From Minwuia sp048007105 (GTDB lineage Bacteria > Pseudomonadota > Alphaproteobacteria > Minwuiales > Minwuiaceae): 64,000 bases of DNA. The position numbers were made by a program, and so were the translations under genes. The notes below the pieces were generated by a model, which saw only the letters and a list, made by a program, of their open reading frames with translations, ran no database searches and was not told the origin of the DNA. Shown here piece by piece: positions 25,322-34,254 of the stretch. The stretch lies in NCBI RefSeq assembly GCF_048007105.1, contig NZ_CP180352.1, positions 1 through 64,000 on the forward strand, read 5' to 3'. Every line of letters starts with the position of its first letter. Position 1 is the stretch's first letter.

Positions 25322-25434
25322 CACTCAAGTACCCGCCTTTCGTCGATCTGCCGATTGCAATTCGCTTGCGCACTTCACAGCATCGCAGGGCCCGCGTAAA
25401 GATGACGGACCATCGTTTCTGGGGAGGAGCGGTC

Positions 25435-26970
25435 ATGTATGAAGGTGTGATCCTGTCGGGCGACCGCAAGTTGACGAGGGCGGAACTCAATCAGCGTGTG
25501 GCGAGGGCTGCCGGCGGCTTCGAGAAGATGGGTGTCGGCGAGGACGATTCCGTCTGCCTGATGCTGCGCAACGACTTCGCCTTCTTCGAGGGATCGATGG
25601 GCGCCAGCCTGGCCGGCGCCTATGCGGTGCCGATCAACTGGCATGGCTCGGCGGACGAGGCCGGCTACATCCTGGACGATTGCGACGCCCGCGCACTGGT
25701 CATTCATGCTGACCTGTTACCGGGCATCGAAAGCAACATCCCCGACAGCTGCGCCGTGTTCGTCGTGGAGACGCCGCCCGAAGTCGGCGACGCCTACGGT
25801 ATCCCGGCCGACGCCCGCACCGTGCCTGAAGGCCGGACGGACTGGTACGCCTGGCTGGCCGATCAGCCGGCCTACACCAAGGAACCCGCGACCACCCGGA
25901 CCAACATGATCTACACCTCCGGCACCACGGGAAACCCGAAGGGCGTCCGCCGCCAGCCCGCCGACCTGGCGACCCAGGCCAAGATGAACGAGCTGTTCGA
26001 GATCGTCTTCGGCCTGAAGGAGGACAATTCGATCCGGACGGTGATTACCGGACCGATGTACCACTCGGCGCCCAACGCCTACGGCCTCTGGTCCGCGAAG
26101 CTGGCCGGTCTGGTCATCCTGCAGCCCCGCTTCGACGCCGAGGAACTGCTGCAACTGATCGAGCAGTACCGGATCACCCATGTCCACATGGTGCCGACGA
26201 TGTTTGTCCGGCTGCTGAAGCTGCCCGACGAGGTGAAATCGAAATACGATCTGTCGTCGCTGAAATTCGTGGTTCACGCCGCGGCCCCCTGCCCGCCCGA
26301 CGTGAAGCGGCAGATGATCGAGTGGTGGGGTCCGGTGATCAACGAGTACTACGGCGGCACCGAGACAGGCGCGGTCTTCTTCCACAATTCGGAGGAAGCG
26401 CTGAAGAAGCCCGGCACGGTCGGCAGGGCGCTGCCCTTCGCCGACGTCCGCATCGTCGATGACCAGAAGAACGAACTGCCCCAGGGCGAGATCGGCGAGA
26501 TCTATCTGCGTCTGATCGGATGGCCGGACTTCACCTACAACAAGAACGACGCCAAGCGCGCCGAGGCCGGGCTTGAGCATCTGGTCACCTGCGGCGATGT
26601 CGGCTTCATGGACGAGGACGGGTTCCTGTTCCTCTGCGACCGGAAGAAGGACATGGTCATTTCCGGCGGCGTGAACATCTATCCGGCCGAGATCGAGAGC
26701 GTGCTGATCGGCATGCCGGGCATCCGCGACTGCGCCGTCTTCGGCGTTCCCGACGAGGAATACGGCGAGTCGCTGGCCGCCCATGTGCAACTTGCAGATA
26801 CCGCCATCACCGAAGCCGAAATCCGCAGCTATCTCGGCAAGCGGCTGGCGAAGTTCAAGGTGCCGAAGCTGATCGTGTTCGAAAGCGAACTGCCGCGGCA
26901 GGACTCGGGCAAGATCTTCAAGCGCAAGCTGCGCGAGCCCTACTGGGCGGAAGCCGGCCGGCAGATCTGA
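25435..26970 (+). CDS. AMP-forming acyl-CoA synthetase, copy 1
   Basis: A 511-aa adenylate-forming CoA ligase. Motifs in order: P-loop-like YTSGTTGNPKGVRR; substrate-pocket GPMYHSAPNAYG; A5 motif NEYYGGTETG; A7-A8 GDVGFMDEDGFLFLCDRKKDMVISGG split across the hinge; A10 catalytic lysine in QDSGKIFKRKLRE. It activates a carboxylic acid to its CoA ester. ATG 25435 has GGGGAGG 8 bases upstream. It is short at the N-terminus compared with long-chain synthetases. A paralog of the same layout follows after 34 bases, with many identical blocks. Substrate unknown, probably fatty, aromatic or terpenoid acid. Confidence 0.88.
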   Translation: MYEGVILSGDRKLTRAELNQRVARAAGGFEKMGVGEDDSVCLMLRNDFAFFEGSMGASLAGAYAVPINWHGSADEAGYILDDCDARALVIHADLLPGIESNIPDSCAVFVVETPPEVGDAYGIPADARTVPEGRTDWYAWLADQPAYTKEPATTRTNMIYTSGTTGNPKGVRRQPADLATQAKMNELFEIVFGLKEDNSIRTVITGPMYHSAPNAYGLWSAKLAGLVILQPRFDAEELLQLIEQYRITHVHMVPTMFVRLLKLPDEVKSKYDLSSLKFVVHAAAPCPPDVKRQMIEWWGPVINEYYGGTETGAVFFHNSEEALKKPGTVGRALPFADVRIVDDQKNELPQGEIGEIYLRLIGWPDFTYNKNDAKRAEAGLEHLVTCGDVGFMDEDGFLFLCDRKKDMVISGGVNIYPAEIESVLIGMPGIRDCAVFGVPDEEYGESLAAHVQLADTAITEAEIRSYLGKRLAKFKVPKLIVFESELPRQDSGKIFKRKLREPYWAEAGRQI

Positions 26971-27004
26971 GGAAAAACGGGACAGGGGACGGAGACACCG
27001 CCAC

Positions 27005-28546
27005 ATGGACATGCAACAGGGCGCGATCATCAGCGGGGACCGCATCCGCACAGCCGAGGAGCGGGCGGCCAACGCTGCGCGCATGGCGCGGGCGCTGAGC
27101 GAGAGCGGCATCGGCACCGATGATTGCGTGGCGATCTATCTCCGCAACGATTTCCCGTTCTTCGAGACATCGGCCGCCTGCACCCTGCTGGGCGCCTATG
27201 CCACGCCGATCAACTGGCACTACACCGCCGAGGAAGCCGGCTACATCCTGCGCGACTGCGACGCAAAGGTCGTGGTGATCCATTCCGACCTGCTGCCGCC
27301 CATCCACAAGACGGTGCCCGAGGGCGTCACGATCGTCGCCGTACCGACGCCGCACGAGATCGCCGCGGCCTATGGCGTCGTGGTGCCGGAGACCCTGCCC
27401 GAAGGGGTCGTGCTCTACGAGGATTTCATCCGCGACCGCGAACCCTGGACGGACCTGCCGCCGGCCAGCCGCGGCACCATGATCTACACCTCCGGCACCA
27501 CCGGCCATCCGAAGGGCGTCCGCCGCGATCCCATGGACGAGGATGCACAGGCCCGCCAGGCCGAGCAGGTCTTCGAGGGCTTCGGCGTCCCGCCGGACAG
27601 CACCGACATACGCACCGTGATGACCGGCCCGATGTATCATTCGGCGCCCAACGCCTACGGCCTGTCGGCTGCCAGGAACGGCGCGGCCATCATCCTGCAG
27701 GCGCGCTTCGACGCCGAGGACCTGCTGAGGATCATCGACGAGCACAAGATCACCCACATGCATGTGGTGCCGACCATGTTCGTGCGCCTGCTCCGGCTGC
27801 CCGACGAGGTCCGGGCGAAGTACGACGTCTCCAGCCTGCAGCATGTGATCCACGGCGCCGCCCCCTGCCCGCCCGAGGCCAAGCGGCAGATGATCGAATG
27901 GTGGGGTCCCGTGATCTACGAGTATTACGGCTCGACCGAGAACGGCATCGTCACCGTGGTCACCTCGGAGATGGCGCTGAACAAACAGGGGACCGTGGGC
28001 AAGCCCATCACCGGCAACGTCATCCGCATCCTGGACGACGACAAGAACGACCTGCCGCCCGGCGAGATCGGCGAGGTCTATATCTGGCGGCCGAACCGCA
28101 CCGACTTCACCTACAACAAGCGCGAGGATGCGCGCCGGGAAATGGACGTCGAGGGCTTCCTGACCAATGGCGACATGGGCTGGCTGGACGAGGACGGCTG
28201 CCTGTTCCTGGCCGACCGCAAGAACGACATGGTCATCTCCGGCGGCGTGAACATCTACCCCGCCGAGATCGAGAAGGCGCTGGTCGGCATGCCGGGCGTG
28301 AAGGACTGCGCCGTCTTCGGCATTCCCAACGCCGAGTTCGGTGAGGCGCTGGCGGCCCATATCGAACTGGCGGATCCGGGTATCGGCCCGGAAGACGTGA
28401 AGAGCTTCCTCGCCGGCCACGTCGCCAAGTACAAGATCCCGCGCGAGATCGTCTTCGCCGACAGCCTGCCGCGCGAGGATTCAGGCAAGATCTTCAAACG
28501 CAAGCTCCGCGAGCCCTACTGGGCGGGCATGCCGCGGCGGATCTGA
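27005..28546 (+). CDS. AMP-forming acyl-CoA synthetase, copy 2
   Basis: A 513-aa paralog of the preceding gene. Shared blocks include IYTSGTTGHPKGVRRDP, GPMYHSAPNAYGL, FVRLLRLPDEVR, AAPCPPEAKRQMIEWWGPVI, NDMVISGGVNIYPAEIE and the same C-terminus EDSGKIFKRKLREPYWA. Differences lie in the substrate-pocket region (copy 1 GGTETGAVFFHN, copy 2 GSTENGIVTVVT), so the two may accept different acids. All catalytic motifs are intact. Tandem duplication is the simplest origin. It ends in a region of three REP-like palindromes. Confidence 0.88.
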   Translation: MDMQQGAIISGDRIRTAEERAANAARMARALSESGIGTDDCVAIYLRNDFPFFETSAACTLLGAYATPINWHYTAEEAGYILRDCDAKVVVIHSDLLPPIHKTVPEGVTIVAVPTPHEIAAAYGVVVPETLPEGVVLYEDFIRDREPWTDLPPASRGTMIYTSGTTGHPKGVRRDPMDEDAQARQAEQVFEGFGVPPDSTDIRTVMTGPMYHSAPNAYGLSAARNGAAIILQARFDAEDLLRIIDEHKITHMHVVPTMFVRLLRLPDEVRAKYDVSSLQHVIHGAAPCPPEAKRQMIEWWGPVIYEYYGSTENGIVTVVTSEMALNKQGTVGKPITGNVIRILDDDKNDLPPGEIGEVYIWRPNRTDFTYNKREDARREMDVEGFLTNGDMGWLDEDGCLFLADRKNDMVISGGVNIYPAEIEKALVGMPGVKDCAVFGIPNAEFGEALAAHIELADPGIGPEDVKSFLAGHVAKYKIPREIVFADSLPREDSGKIFKRKLREPYWAGMPRRI

Positions 28547-28586
28547 CCGCAATCAGATACGAAGGCTGTTCCTTGCTTCTTTTCCG

Positions 28587-28703
28587 CCTTCGGACTCGAT
28601 CCGAAGGCCTCGGCGCAGGCGGAAACAAAAGGTCCTCGGGTCAAGCCCGAGGACGGCAAAAGGCGGCTGCAACCTTCTGAAGCCTCCCCCTGGCAGGGGG
28701 AGG
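28587..28703. repeat. Cluster of three REP-like palindromes
   Basis: Three perfect palindromes lie in the 230-base gap between converging genes: arms CCTTCGGA with loop CTCGA (28587-28607), arms GTCCTCGGG with loop TCAAG (28632-28654), and arms CCTCCCCCT with loop GGC (28683-28703). Stem lengths are 8-9 bp. They may act as bidirectional transcript ends for the CoA-ligase and alcohol dehydrogenase genes. Confidence 0.7.
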
Positions 28704-28776
28704 GCTCAGGCGTGTGTTCTGAGAATCGGAGCCGCCCGCCTGGCCGACCCAACCATCCCCAGACGGGCGGCTTCCC

Positions 28777-29913
28777 CTACCCCATCGCGTCGGCGTAGAG
28801 CGCCTTGAAGCCTGCCGCGTCGACCGGCCTGGCGTTGGTCGGCGTCGTGGGATCGACCAGCGCGTGCTCGATCATGCCCGGCACCATGTCCTCGGTGATG
28901 CCCATCTCCGAGAGGTTCGCAGGCAGGCCGAGTTTCGCGTTGAGTTCCTCGATCGCCTTGTCCAGCGTCTGGCCGGCTGGCACGCCCATGGCGTGCTTCA
29001 TCCGGTCCCGCTTGTCGCCCAGCACCTCGTCATTGTAGCGCAGGCAGGCCGGCAGGCAGACGGCGTTGAGCGTGCCGTGATGCAGGTTCAGTTCCGTGAT
29101 GCGGCCCGCCGCATGGCTCATCGCGTGCACCGCGCCGAGGCCCTTGGTGAAGGCCAGCGCCCCTTCGGACGCCGCGATCATCATCTGCTTGCGGGCCTCG
29201 CGGTCCTGCCCGTTCTCGGTCGCCTTGAGCAGATGCCCCTGCCCGACCGCGCGCCAGAGCCCGTCGATGCCGATGGCTTCCGCCGGCGGATTCTCGACCG
29301 GGCTCATCACCGCCTCCATGAGGTGGGTGACCGCATCCATGCCGGTCGCGGCGGTCAGCAGCGGCGGCAGGCCGACGGTCAGTTCGGGATCGCATAGCGA
29401 GACCTTCGCGATCATGTTCGGGCTGGAGAAGATCAGCTTGCGGCCGTCCTCGGTCTTGATCACCGCCCCGCGGCTGACTTCCGAACCGGTGCCCGACGTG
29501 GTCGGGATGGCGATCATCGGGGTGGTCGGGCCGATCTTCATCGCCCCGCCGGTCGCGGCGTTGTATTCGACCAGAGGCTCGTCATGGGTCAGCAGCAGCG
29601 CCGCGCCCTTCGAGAGGTCCATCGAGGAGCCGCCACCCAGCGCGATGATGCCGTCGCAGTCGTTCTCCCGGAACAGCCGCACCGCGTCCTTCACCGCCGT
29701 CTCGGTCGGGTTCTCCGGCGTGCCGTCATAGATGGTCACCGCCACGTCGTTGGGGATGCGGCCGCGGATGGTGTCGACAATACCGATCTTCACCAGCCCC
29801 TTGTCGGTGCAGATCAGCGGGCGCGAGATGCCCAGCTGCTTCAGCGTATCGCCCAGCATGTCGATGGCGCCGTGTTCGATGTGGCACTGGTTGACGAATG
29901 TGATGAACGCCAT
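28777..29913 (-). CDS. Iron-containing alcohol dehydrogenase
   Basis: A 378-aa group III metal-dependent alcohol dehydrogenase. The NAD-binding ALGGGSSMDLSKG and IPTTSGTGSEVS are clear; metal ligands are D and H in GMDAVTHLMEAV, H in VHAMSHAAG and H in NLHHGTLNA. The family oxidises primary alcohols or reduces aldehydes and includes 4-hydroxybutyrate dehydrogenases. ATG 29913 has AGGGGAGG upstream; the frame extends to 30006 without family sequence. It is divergent from the P450 gene, so oxidation of a P450-made alcohol is plausible but inferred. Confidence 0.88.
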   Translation of the reverse strand: MAFITFVNQCHIEHGAIDMLGDTLKQLGISRPLICTDKGLVKIGIVDTIRGRIPNDVAVTIYDGTPENPTETAVKDAVRLFRENDCDGIIALGGGSSMDLSKGAALLLTHDEPLVEYNAATGGAMKIGPTTPMIAIPTTSGTGSEVSRGAVIKTEDGRKLIFSSPNMIAKVSLCDPELTVGLPPLLTAATGMDAVTHLMEAVMSPVENPPAEAIGIDGLWRAVGQGHLLKATENGQDREARKQMMIAASEGALAFTKGLGAVHAMSHAAGRITELNLHHGTLNAVCLPACLRYNDEVLGDKRDRMKHAMGVPAGQTLDKAIEELNAKLGLPANLSEMGITEDMVPGMIEHALVDPTTPTNARPVDAAGFKALYADAMG

Positions 29914-30050
29914 GGCCGGCTTCCTCCCCTTGATCCCTGTGGCTTGAACTCTAGCGGCCGCCCCGCCCGAGACAATGCGCTTTGTAGACAATTGTGGACC
30001 GAGCAACGATCGGCGAATAATGAGGTCCGATCAGAAGGGGGAACACGGAC

Positions 30051-31283
30051 ATGGTGGCGACCGAAGACAGTCGGGCGGAACCGGGCGGGATCGATGTCAG
30101 CGACCCGGCGCTCTACGCCGAAGACCGCTGGCAGCCGCTGTTCGAGAAGCTGCGCCGGGAGGCCCCCGTGCACCGCTGCGACGACAGCGCCTATGGCCCC
30201 TACTGGTCGGTCTGCAGCTACGACCTGATCATGAAGGCCGAGCTCGACGTCAAACACTTCTCCAACCGCGCCGACCTGGGCGGCATCCAGATCAACAACA
30301 TCGCGCCGGAACTCGACCGCCCGGCCTTCGTCTCGATGGACCCGCCGGACCACACGCCGCGCCGCCGCGCCGTGGCGCCCATCGGCAACCGCCAGAGCCT
30401 GCGCGGCTATGACGACCTGATCCGGGCGCGCACTGGGGCGCTGCTGGACAGCATCGCGCCGGGCGAGACATTCGACTGGGTGAAGCGGGTCTCGATGGAC
30501 CTGACCTCGATGATGCTGGCGACCATGCTGGACTTCCCGCAAGCGCGCCGCCACGAGCTGATGTACTGGTCGGACGTCGCCACAGCGAACCTGAACGCGC
30601 CCGAGCCGCTGGTGAAGACCGAGGCCGAGCGCTACGCCGTGCTGGAAGAGATGGCGGCCGCGTTCAAGCCGCTCTGGGACGCACGGAAGGACGGCCAGGG
30701 CGGCTTCGACCTGATCACCATGCTGGCCAACGATCCTGTCACCGCAGAGATGAGCCATGTCGAGTTCATCGGCACGCTGTTCCTGCTGATCGTCGGCGGC
30801 AACGACACCACACGGAACTCGATGAGCGGCGGGCTGCTGGCGCTGCACCGGAATCCCGACCAGTACGAGAAGGTGAAGGCGGACCCGGATCTGATCCCGA
30901 ACATGGTCTCGGAGATGATCCGCTACCAGACGCCGGTGATCCACATGCGCCGCACCGCGCTGGCCGACACCGAGTTCGCCGGCCAGGCCATCCGCAAGGG
31001 CGAGAAGGTCGTGCTCTGGTACGTTTCCGGCAACCGCGACACGGACATCTTCGAGGACCCGGAGGCGTTCCGCATCGACCGCCCGAATGCGCGGCGGCAT
31101 CTCTCCTTCGGCGCGGGCATCCACCGCTGCGTCGGCGACCGGCTGGCCGAACTGCAGCTGCGCATCCTGTGGGAGGAGATCCTGTCGCGCGGCATGCGCT
31201 TCGAGATCACCGGCGAACCGGAGCGAATCTACTCCAACTTCATCCGCGGCTTCACCTCGCTGCCCGTGCGTAGGGCGGCCTGA
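30051..31283 (+). CDS. Cytochrome P450, CYP153-like
   Basis: A 410-aa soluble bacterial P450. The I-helix GGNDTTRNSMSGG, K-helix ExxR (EMIRYQTPV), and heme loop FGAGIHRCVG with C360 are present. The I-helix and the C-terminal LAELQLRILWEEIL and SNFIRGFTSLPVR are typical of CYP153, terminal hydroxylases of alkanes and other medium-chain or terpenoid compounds; CYP125/142-type steroid P450s are the nearest alternatives. It needs a ferredoxin and reductase; none is adjacent (FdxA at 51.7 kb is a 7Fe type, not the usual partner). A purine-rich site precedes the ATG. Confidence 0.85.
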   Translation: MVATEDSRAEPGGIDVSDPALYAEDRWQPLFEKLRREAPVHRCDDSAYGPYWSVCSYDLIMKAELDVKHFSNRADLGGIQINNIAPELDRPAFVSMDPPDHTPRRRAVAPIGNRQSLRGYDDLIRARTGALLDSIAPGETFDWVKRVSMDLTSMMLATMLDFPQARRHELMYWSDVATANLNAPEPLVKTEAERYAVLEEMAAAFKPLWDARKDGQGGFDLITMLANDPVTAEMSHVEFIGTLFLLIVGGNDTTRNSMSGGLLALHRNPDQYEKVKADPDLIPNMVSEMIRYQTPVIHMRRTALADTEFAGQAIRKGEKVVLWYVSGNRDTDIFEDPEAFRIDRPNARRHLSFGAGIHRCVGDRLAELQLRILWEEILSRGMRFEITGEPERIYSNFIRGFTSLPVRRAA

Positions 31284-31340
31284 ACCACCGCTCCCGCGGA
31301 CGTGAGACGAAGACCTGGCAGGCCCTGCCATACTGCCCGG

Positions 31341-31550
31341 ATGAGCGATCCCCGCGACAATGACGGCTCGGTCGAGCCGTTCCGCCACGCGCCCGGCGCA
31401 GCTTCGGCCGTGGCGACGCCGGCCGACACCGGCGGACGGCTGGACTGGACCAAGGTGACGAAGCTCGCCTGGCGTCCGGCCTGGTCGATCCGCAGCCGCC
31501 GCGGCAGCGCCGGGCCGTTCCTCGACCTCCTTCGCTCGTTCCGGCGCTGA
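31341..31550 (+). CDS. Hypothetical protein, 69 aa
   Basis: A short frame in the 359-base gap between the P450 and the HpaB-family gene. Third codon positions are nearly all G or C, as in genuine genes here, and it runs in the same direction. It has no recognised family, no signal or membrane segment, and a basic, Trp/Arg-rich C-terminus. The ribosome site is weak. A 6-bp inverted repeat (TGGCAG/CTGCCA, 31316-31330) lies just before it. Could be real or chance. Confidence 0.35.
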   Translation: MSDPRDNDGSVEPFRHAPGAASAVATPADTGGRLDWTKVTKLAWRPAWSIRSRRGSAGPFLDLLRSFRR

Positions 31551-31642
31551 ACGCACGTCCAGCATGTGCCGGCCGCGCTTGACCCTGCGGGCGGTCCTGT
31601 CACCATACCGGCCAGTAGATCATCCTGGGGAGGACATGGGCC

Positions 31643-33037
31643 ATGATGACGGGCGAGGCATATCTGAAGTCCCTCGACGACGGCCGCGCGACCTATTTCG
31701 AAGGCCGCAAGATCGAGAACATTCTGGACGACAAGATCCTGCGCGAATCGGCGGAGCTGATCGCCGAGGGCTATGACCGGCTCTACCAGCCGGGTGAGGA
31801 CGCGCAGAGCCCGTTGATGGACATTCCGCGCGACGCCGAAGGGCTGAAGGCGCGCCTGCCGATCATGACCGCGGCCGACATCGTCGCGAATACCACCAAC
31901 CAGTCGATCATGACGCTGATGACTGCGGCGGGCCGCATGGGCCACGAGCTGCCGGTCTACGCCAAGCGCATCGACGCCTGGGTGAAGGACGCCACGAAGC
32001 GCGACATCCGCATCACCGAATGCATCACCGACGGCAAGGGCGACCGTTCGCTCAGCCCCGGCAAGCAGCCCGATCCGGACGCCTACACCCGCGTGGTCGA
32101 GCGCCGGCCGGACGGCGTCGTGATCCGCGGCGCCAAGCTGCACATCACCGGCGCGTCGCTGGGCCACGAGACCATGGTGATCCCGACCAAGGCGATGAAG
32201 CCGGGTGAGGAAGACTACGCCATCGCCTGCGCCATCCCCGTCAATGCGCCGGGCGTGAAGATCGTCAACACCTCCTACGCGCCGCGCCACGAGGACGACC
32301 GCGTCTTCCCCGTCAGCCGCCAGAACCACATGCCCGAGGGCTTCGTCATCTTCGACGACGTCTTCGTGCCGGAAGAGCGCATATTCCTGAATGGCGAGAC
32401 CAAATACGCCGCGATCTTCGCCCACTCGCTGGGTCTCTGGGAGCGGCTGGGCGGCCTGACCTTCATGTCGAACGAGGCGGACGAACTGGTCGGCTTCGCG
32501 CAGCTGATCGCCGAAGCCAATGGCCTCGCCAAGGTCGCCCATGTGCGCGAGAAGATCTCGGAGATGATCATCCACGCGACGCTGATCCGCGGCGCGCTGG
32601 AGGCGGCCATCGCCAATTGCGAGATCGGCGACAACGGCGCGGCCTTCCCGTCCGAACTCTACATCAATGCCGGCAAGTACCAGGCGGCGGCGCAGTACAA
32701 CATGATGTGCCGCCACCTGCATGACATCTCCGGCGGTTCGGTACTGACCGCGCCGGCCATTGCCGACTTGGAGAACAACGAGGTCGGGCCGCTGGTCAGG
32801 AAGTACATGACCGCCAATCCGGAGGTCGACGGCGAGACCCGCATGAAGCTGTTCCACGCCATCCGCGACCTTACCGCGGACGCCATGGGCGGCTGGCGCT
32901 ATGTCACCAACCTGCAGGCCGGCGGCGGGCTCTACGCGCAGCGCATCGTCACCCGCAAGCATTACGACATGGAGCGCGCCAAGCGCATGGCGCTGCACGC
33001 CGCGCGGATGCTGCCCGAGAACGAAGCCGCCGAGTGA
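31643..33037 (+). CDS. 4-hydroxybutyryl-CoA dehydratase/HpaB-family protein without Fe-S ligands
   Basis: A 464-aa protein of the 4-hydroxyphenylacetate 3-hydroxylase (HpaB) family, most like 4-hydroxybutyryl-CoA dehydratase. Shared blocks: TGEAYLKSLDDGR, DGKGDRSLSPGKQPDPD, RRPDGVVIRGAKLHITGAS and FVIFDDVFVPEERIFL. The dehydratase binds a [4Fe-4S] cluster through three Cys and one His (Clostridium C99, C103, H292, C299). None is present: the region around residues 88-100 reads SIMTLMTAAGRMGHEL, and the later one LGLWERLGGLTFM. So radical dehydration is unlikely; a flavin-dependent oxygenase or another acyl-CoA reaction is more plausible. GGGGAGG precedes the start. Function open. Confidence 0.8.
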   Translation: MMTGEAYLKSLDDGRATYFEGRKIENILDDKILRESAELIAEGYDRLYQPGEDAQSPLMDIPRDAEGLKARLPIMTAADIVANTTNQSIMTLMTAAGRMGHELPVYAKRIDAWVKDATKRDIRITECITDGKGDRSLSPGKQPDPDAYTRVVERRPDGVVIRGAKLHITGASLGHETMVIPTKAMKPGEEDYAIACAIPVNAPGVKIVNTSYAPRHEDDRVFPVSRQNHMPEGFVIFDDVFVPEERIFLNGETKYAAIFAHSLGLWERLGGLTFMSNEADELVGFAQLIAEANGLAKVAHVREKISEMIIHATLIRGALEAAIANCEIGDNGAAFPSELYINAGKYQAAAQYNMMCRHLHDISGGSVLTAPAIADLENNEVGPLVRKYMTANPEVDGETRMKLFHAIRDLTADAMGGWRYVTNLQAGGGLYAQRIVTRKHYDMERAKRMALHAARMLPENEAAE

Positions 33038-33897
33038 GCGGGGACGGCAGCGGCCTTCTGGTCACCCCCGCCTGGGTCGAGGAACGGCTCGGGCGGGACG
33101 GCTTCCGCGTGATCGACGCCGGTGTCCGCTTCGAGACGAAACCGGTCGGGGCGTCGACCATCCACTCGCTGCGCGACGACTGGCTGAAGGGCCACATTCC
33201 CGGCGCGGCCTGGCTGCACATGGTCGATGACCTGTCAGATCCGGACGGCGCGTATCCGTTCACCATCGCACCGCAGGCACAGATCGACCGGCTGATGTCA
33301 TCAATCGGCATCCGGCCCGACGACACCATCGTGGTCTATGGCGGCGGCACGCCCTTCGCCGTCGCCCGCGCCTGGTGGGTGCTGAGCGTCTCGGGCTGCC
33401 GGGATGTCCGGATCATGGATGGCGGCTGGGCACGCTGGACCGCGGAGCGCCGCCCGGTGGCCACCGGCGAGGAAAGCTTCGAACCATCGGAGTTCCGCGG
33501 CGTCCGTGACGACAACGCCATCGCCGGCCGCGCCGACATCGCCGCCGCCATCGATGACAGCACACAGATCGTCAACGCGCTGGCCCCGGCACAGCATACG
33601 GGCACCGGCGGCACCCATTACGGACGGCCCGGCCGCATTCCGGGCAGCGTCAACATTCCCGCAATGCAGTTGCAGGACCCGCAGACCGGCGATTTCGCCT
33701 CGATGGCGGACATCCGGAAGGCAGCGGAAGCGGTCGATCCGGACAGGCCGGTGATCACCTATTGCGGCGGCGGCATCGCCGCGGCCTCGACCCTGTTCGC
33801 CCTGAAGCTCGCCGGCTTCGAGAAGCTGCGGCTCTACGACAATTCCCTGCTGGAATGGTCCGCCGATCCGGACCTGCCGATGGAGCGCGACGGGTAG
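33034..33897 (+). CDS. Two-domain rhodanese/sulfurtransferase
   Basis: A 287-aa sulfurtransferase with two rhodanese domains. The N-terminal domain is non-catalytic (YGGGTPF where the Cys would be). The C-terminal domain has the persulfide-forming cysteine in VITYCGGGIAAAS, with a loop of CGGGIA type rather than the CGSGVT/CRxGxx of known mercaptopyruvate or thiosulfate enzymes, so the sulfur donor is uncertain. It starts with GTG overlapping the stop of the previous gene (GTGA), tying it to the catabolic cluster. Confidence 0.87.
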   Translation: MSGDGSGLLVTPAWVEERLGRDGFRVIDAGVRFETKPVGASTIHSLRDDWLKGHIPGAAWLHMVDDLSDPDGAYPFTIAPQAQIDRLMSSIGIRPDDTIVVYGGGTPFAVARAWWVLSVSGCRDVRIMDGGWARWTAERRPVATGEESFEPSEFRGVRDDNAIAGRADIAAAIDDSTQIVNALAPAQHTGTGGTHYGRPGRIPGSVNIPAMQLQDPQTGDFASMADIRKAAEAVDPDRPVITYCGGGIAAASTLFALKLAGFEKLRLYDNSLLEWSADPDLPMERDG

Positions 33898-34254
33898 TCC
33901 CCTGCGCCGAAGCGCCCTGGACCTGATCCGGGGCCCAGGCCTGAGCGCTTTTGGACAATCAGCGGCGGCGGAAGCGCCGCGGAATGGGACCCTGGTCAAG
34001 CCCGGGACACGGGATATGGCATCGCCAACGCCGAATGGGCCGCGGGATCAGGTCCCGCTGCGGGTGATATGCTCTCAAGAACCACCGGCCCGTCCCGACT
34101 CCGGCGGCTCCGGCAACGCCGCCACTCTCAGCCTGTCACCCCCGCTTTATGCGGGGGTCCGGAGCGGCTGCGCCGCAATTTCTTCATCTGGCCGGATGCC
34201 CGCACAAGGCGGGCATGACATTCGGGACTGAAGCAAAGCCCCATCGGGCCTGGC
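33898..34254. repeat. Gene-free region with at least three REP-like palindromes
   Basis: 357 bases between converging genes (rhodanese and hpnE). Perfect palindromes: arms GCGGGA with loop TCAGG (34042-34058), arms ACCCCCGC with loop TTTAT (34138-34158), arms ATGCCCGC with loop ACAAG (34196-34216). A less perfect one lies near 33990-34010. No gene, no T-run. Confidence 0.7.

Noticed and set aside
28547..28776. Insertion sequence remnants
   Set aside because: Short palindromes are REP-like; no transposase fragment or terminal repeats.
29914..30006. N-terminal extension of the Fe-alcohol dehydrogenase
   Set aside because: Family sequence and strong ribosome site support the ATG at 29913.
29914..30050. 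Operator ACAATTGT between the alcohol dehydrogenase and P450 genes
   Set aside because: The 8-bp palindrome (29988-29995) does not extend and occurs by chance at this length.
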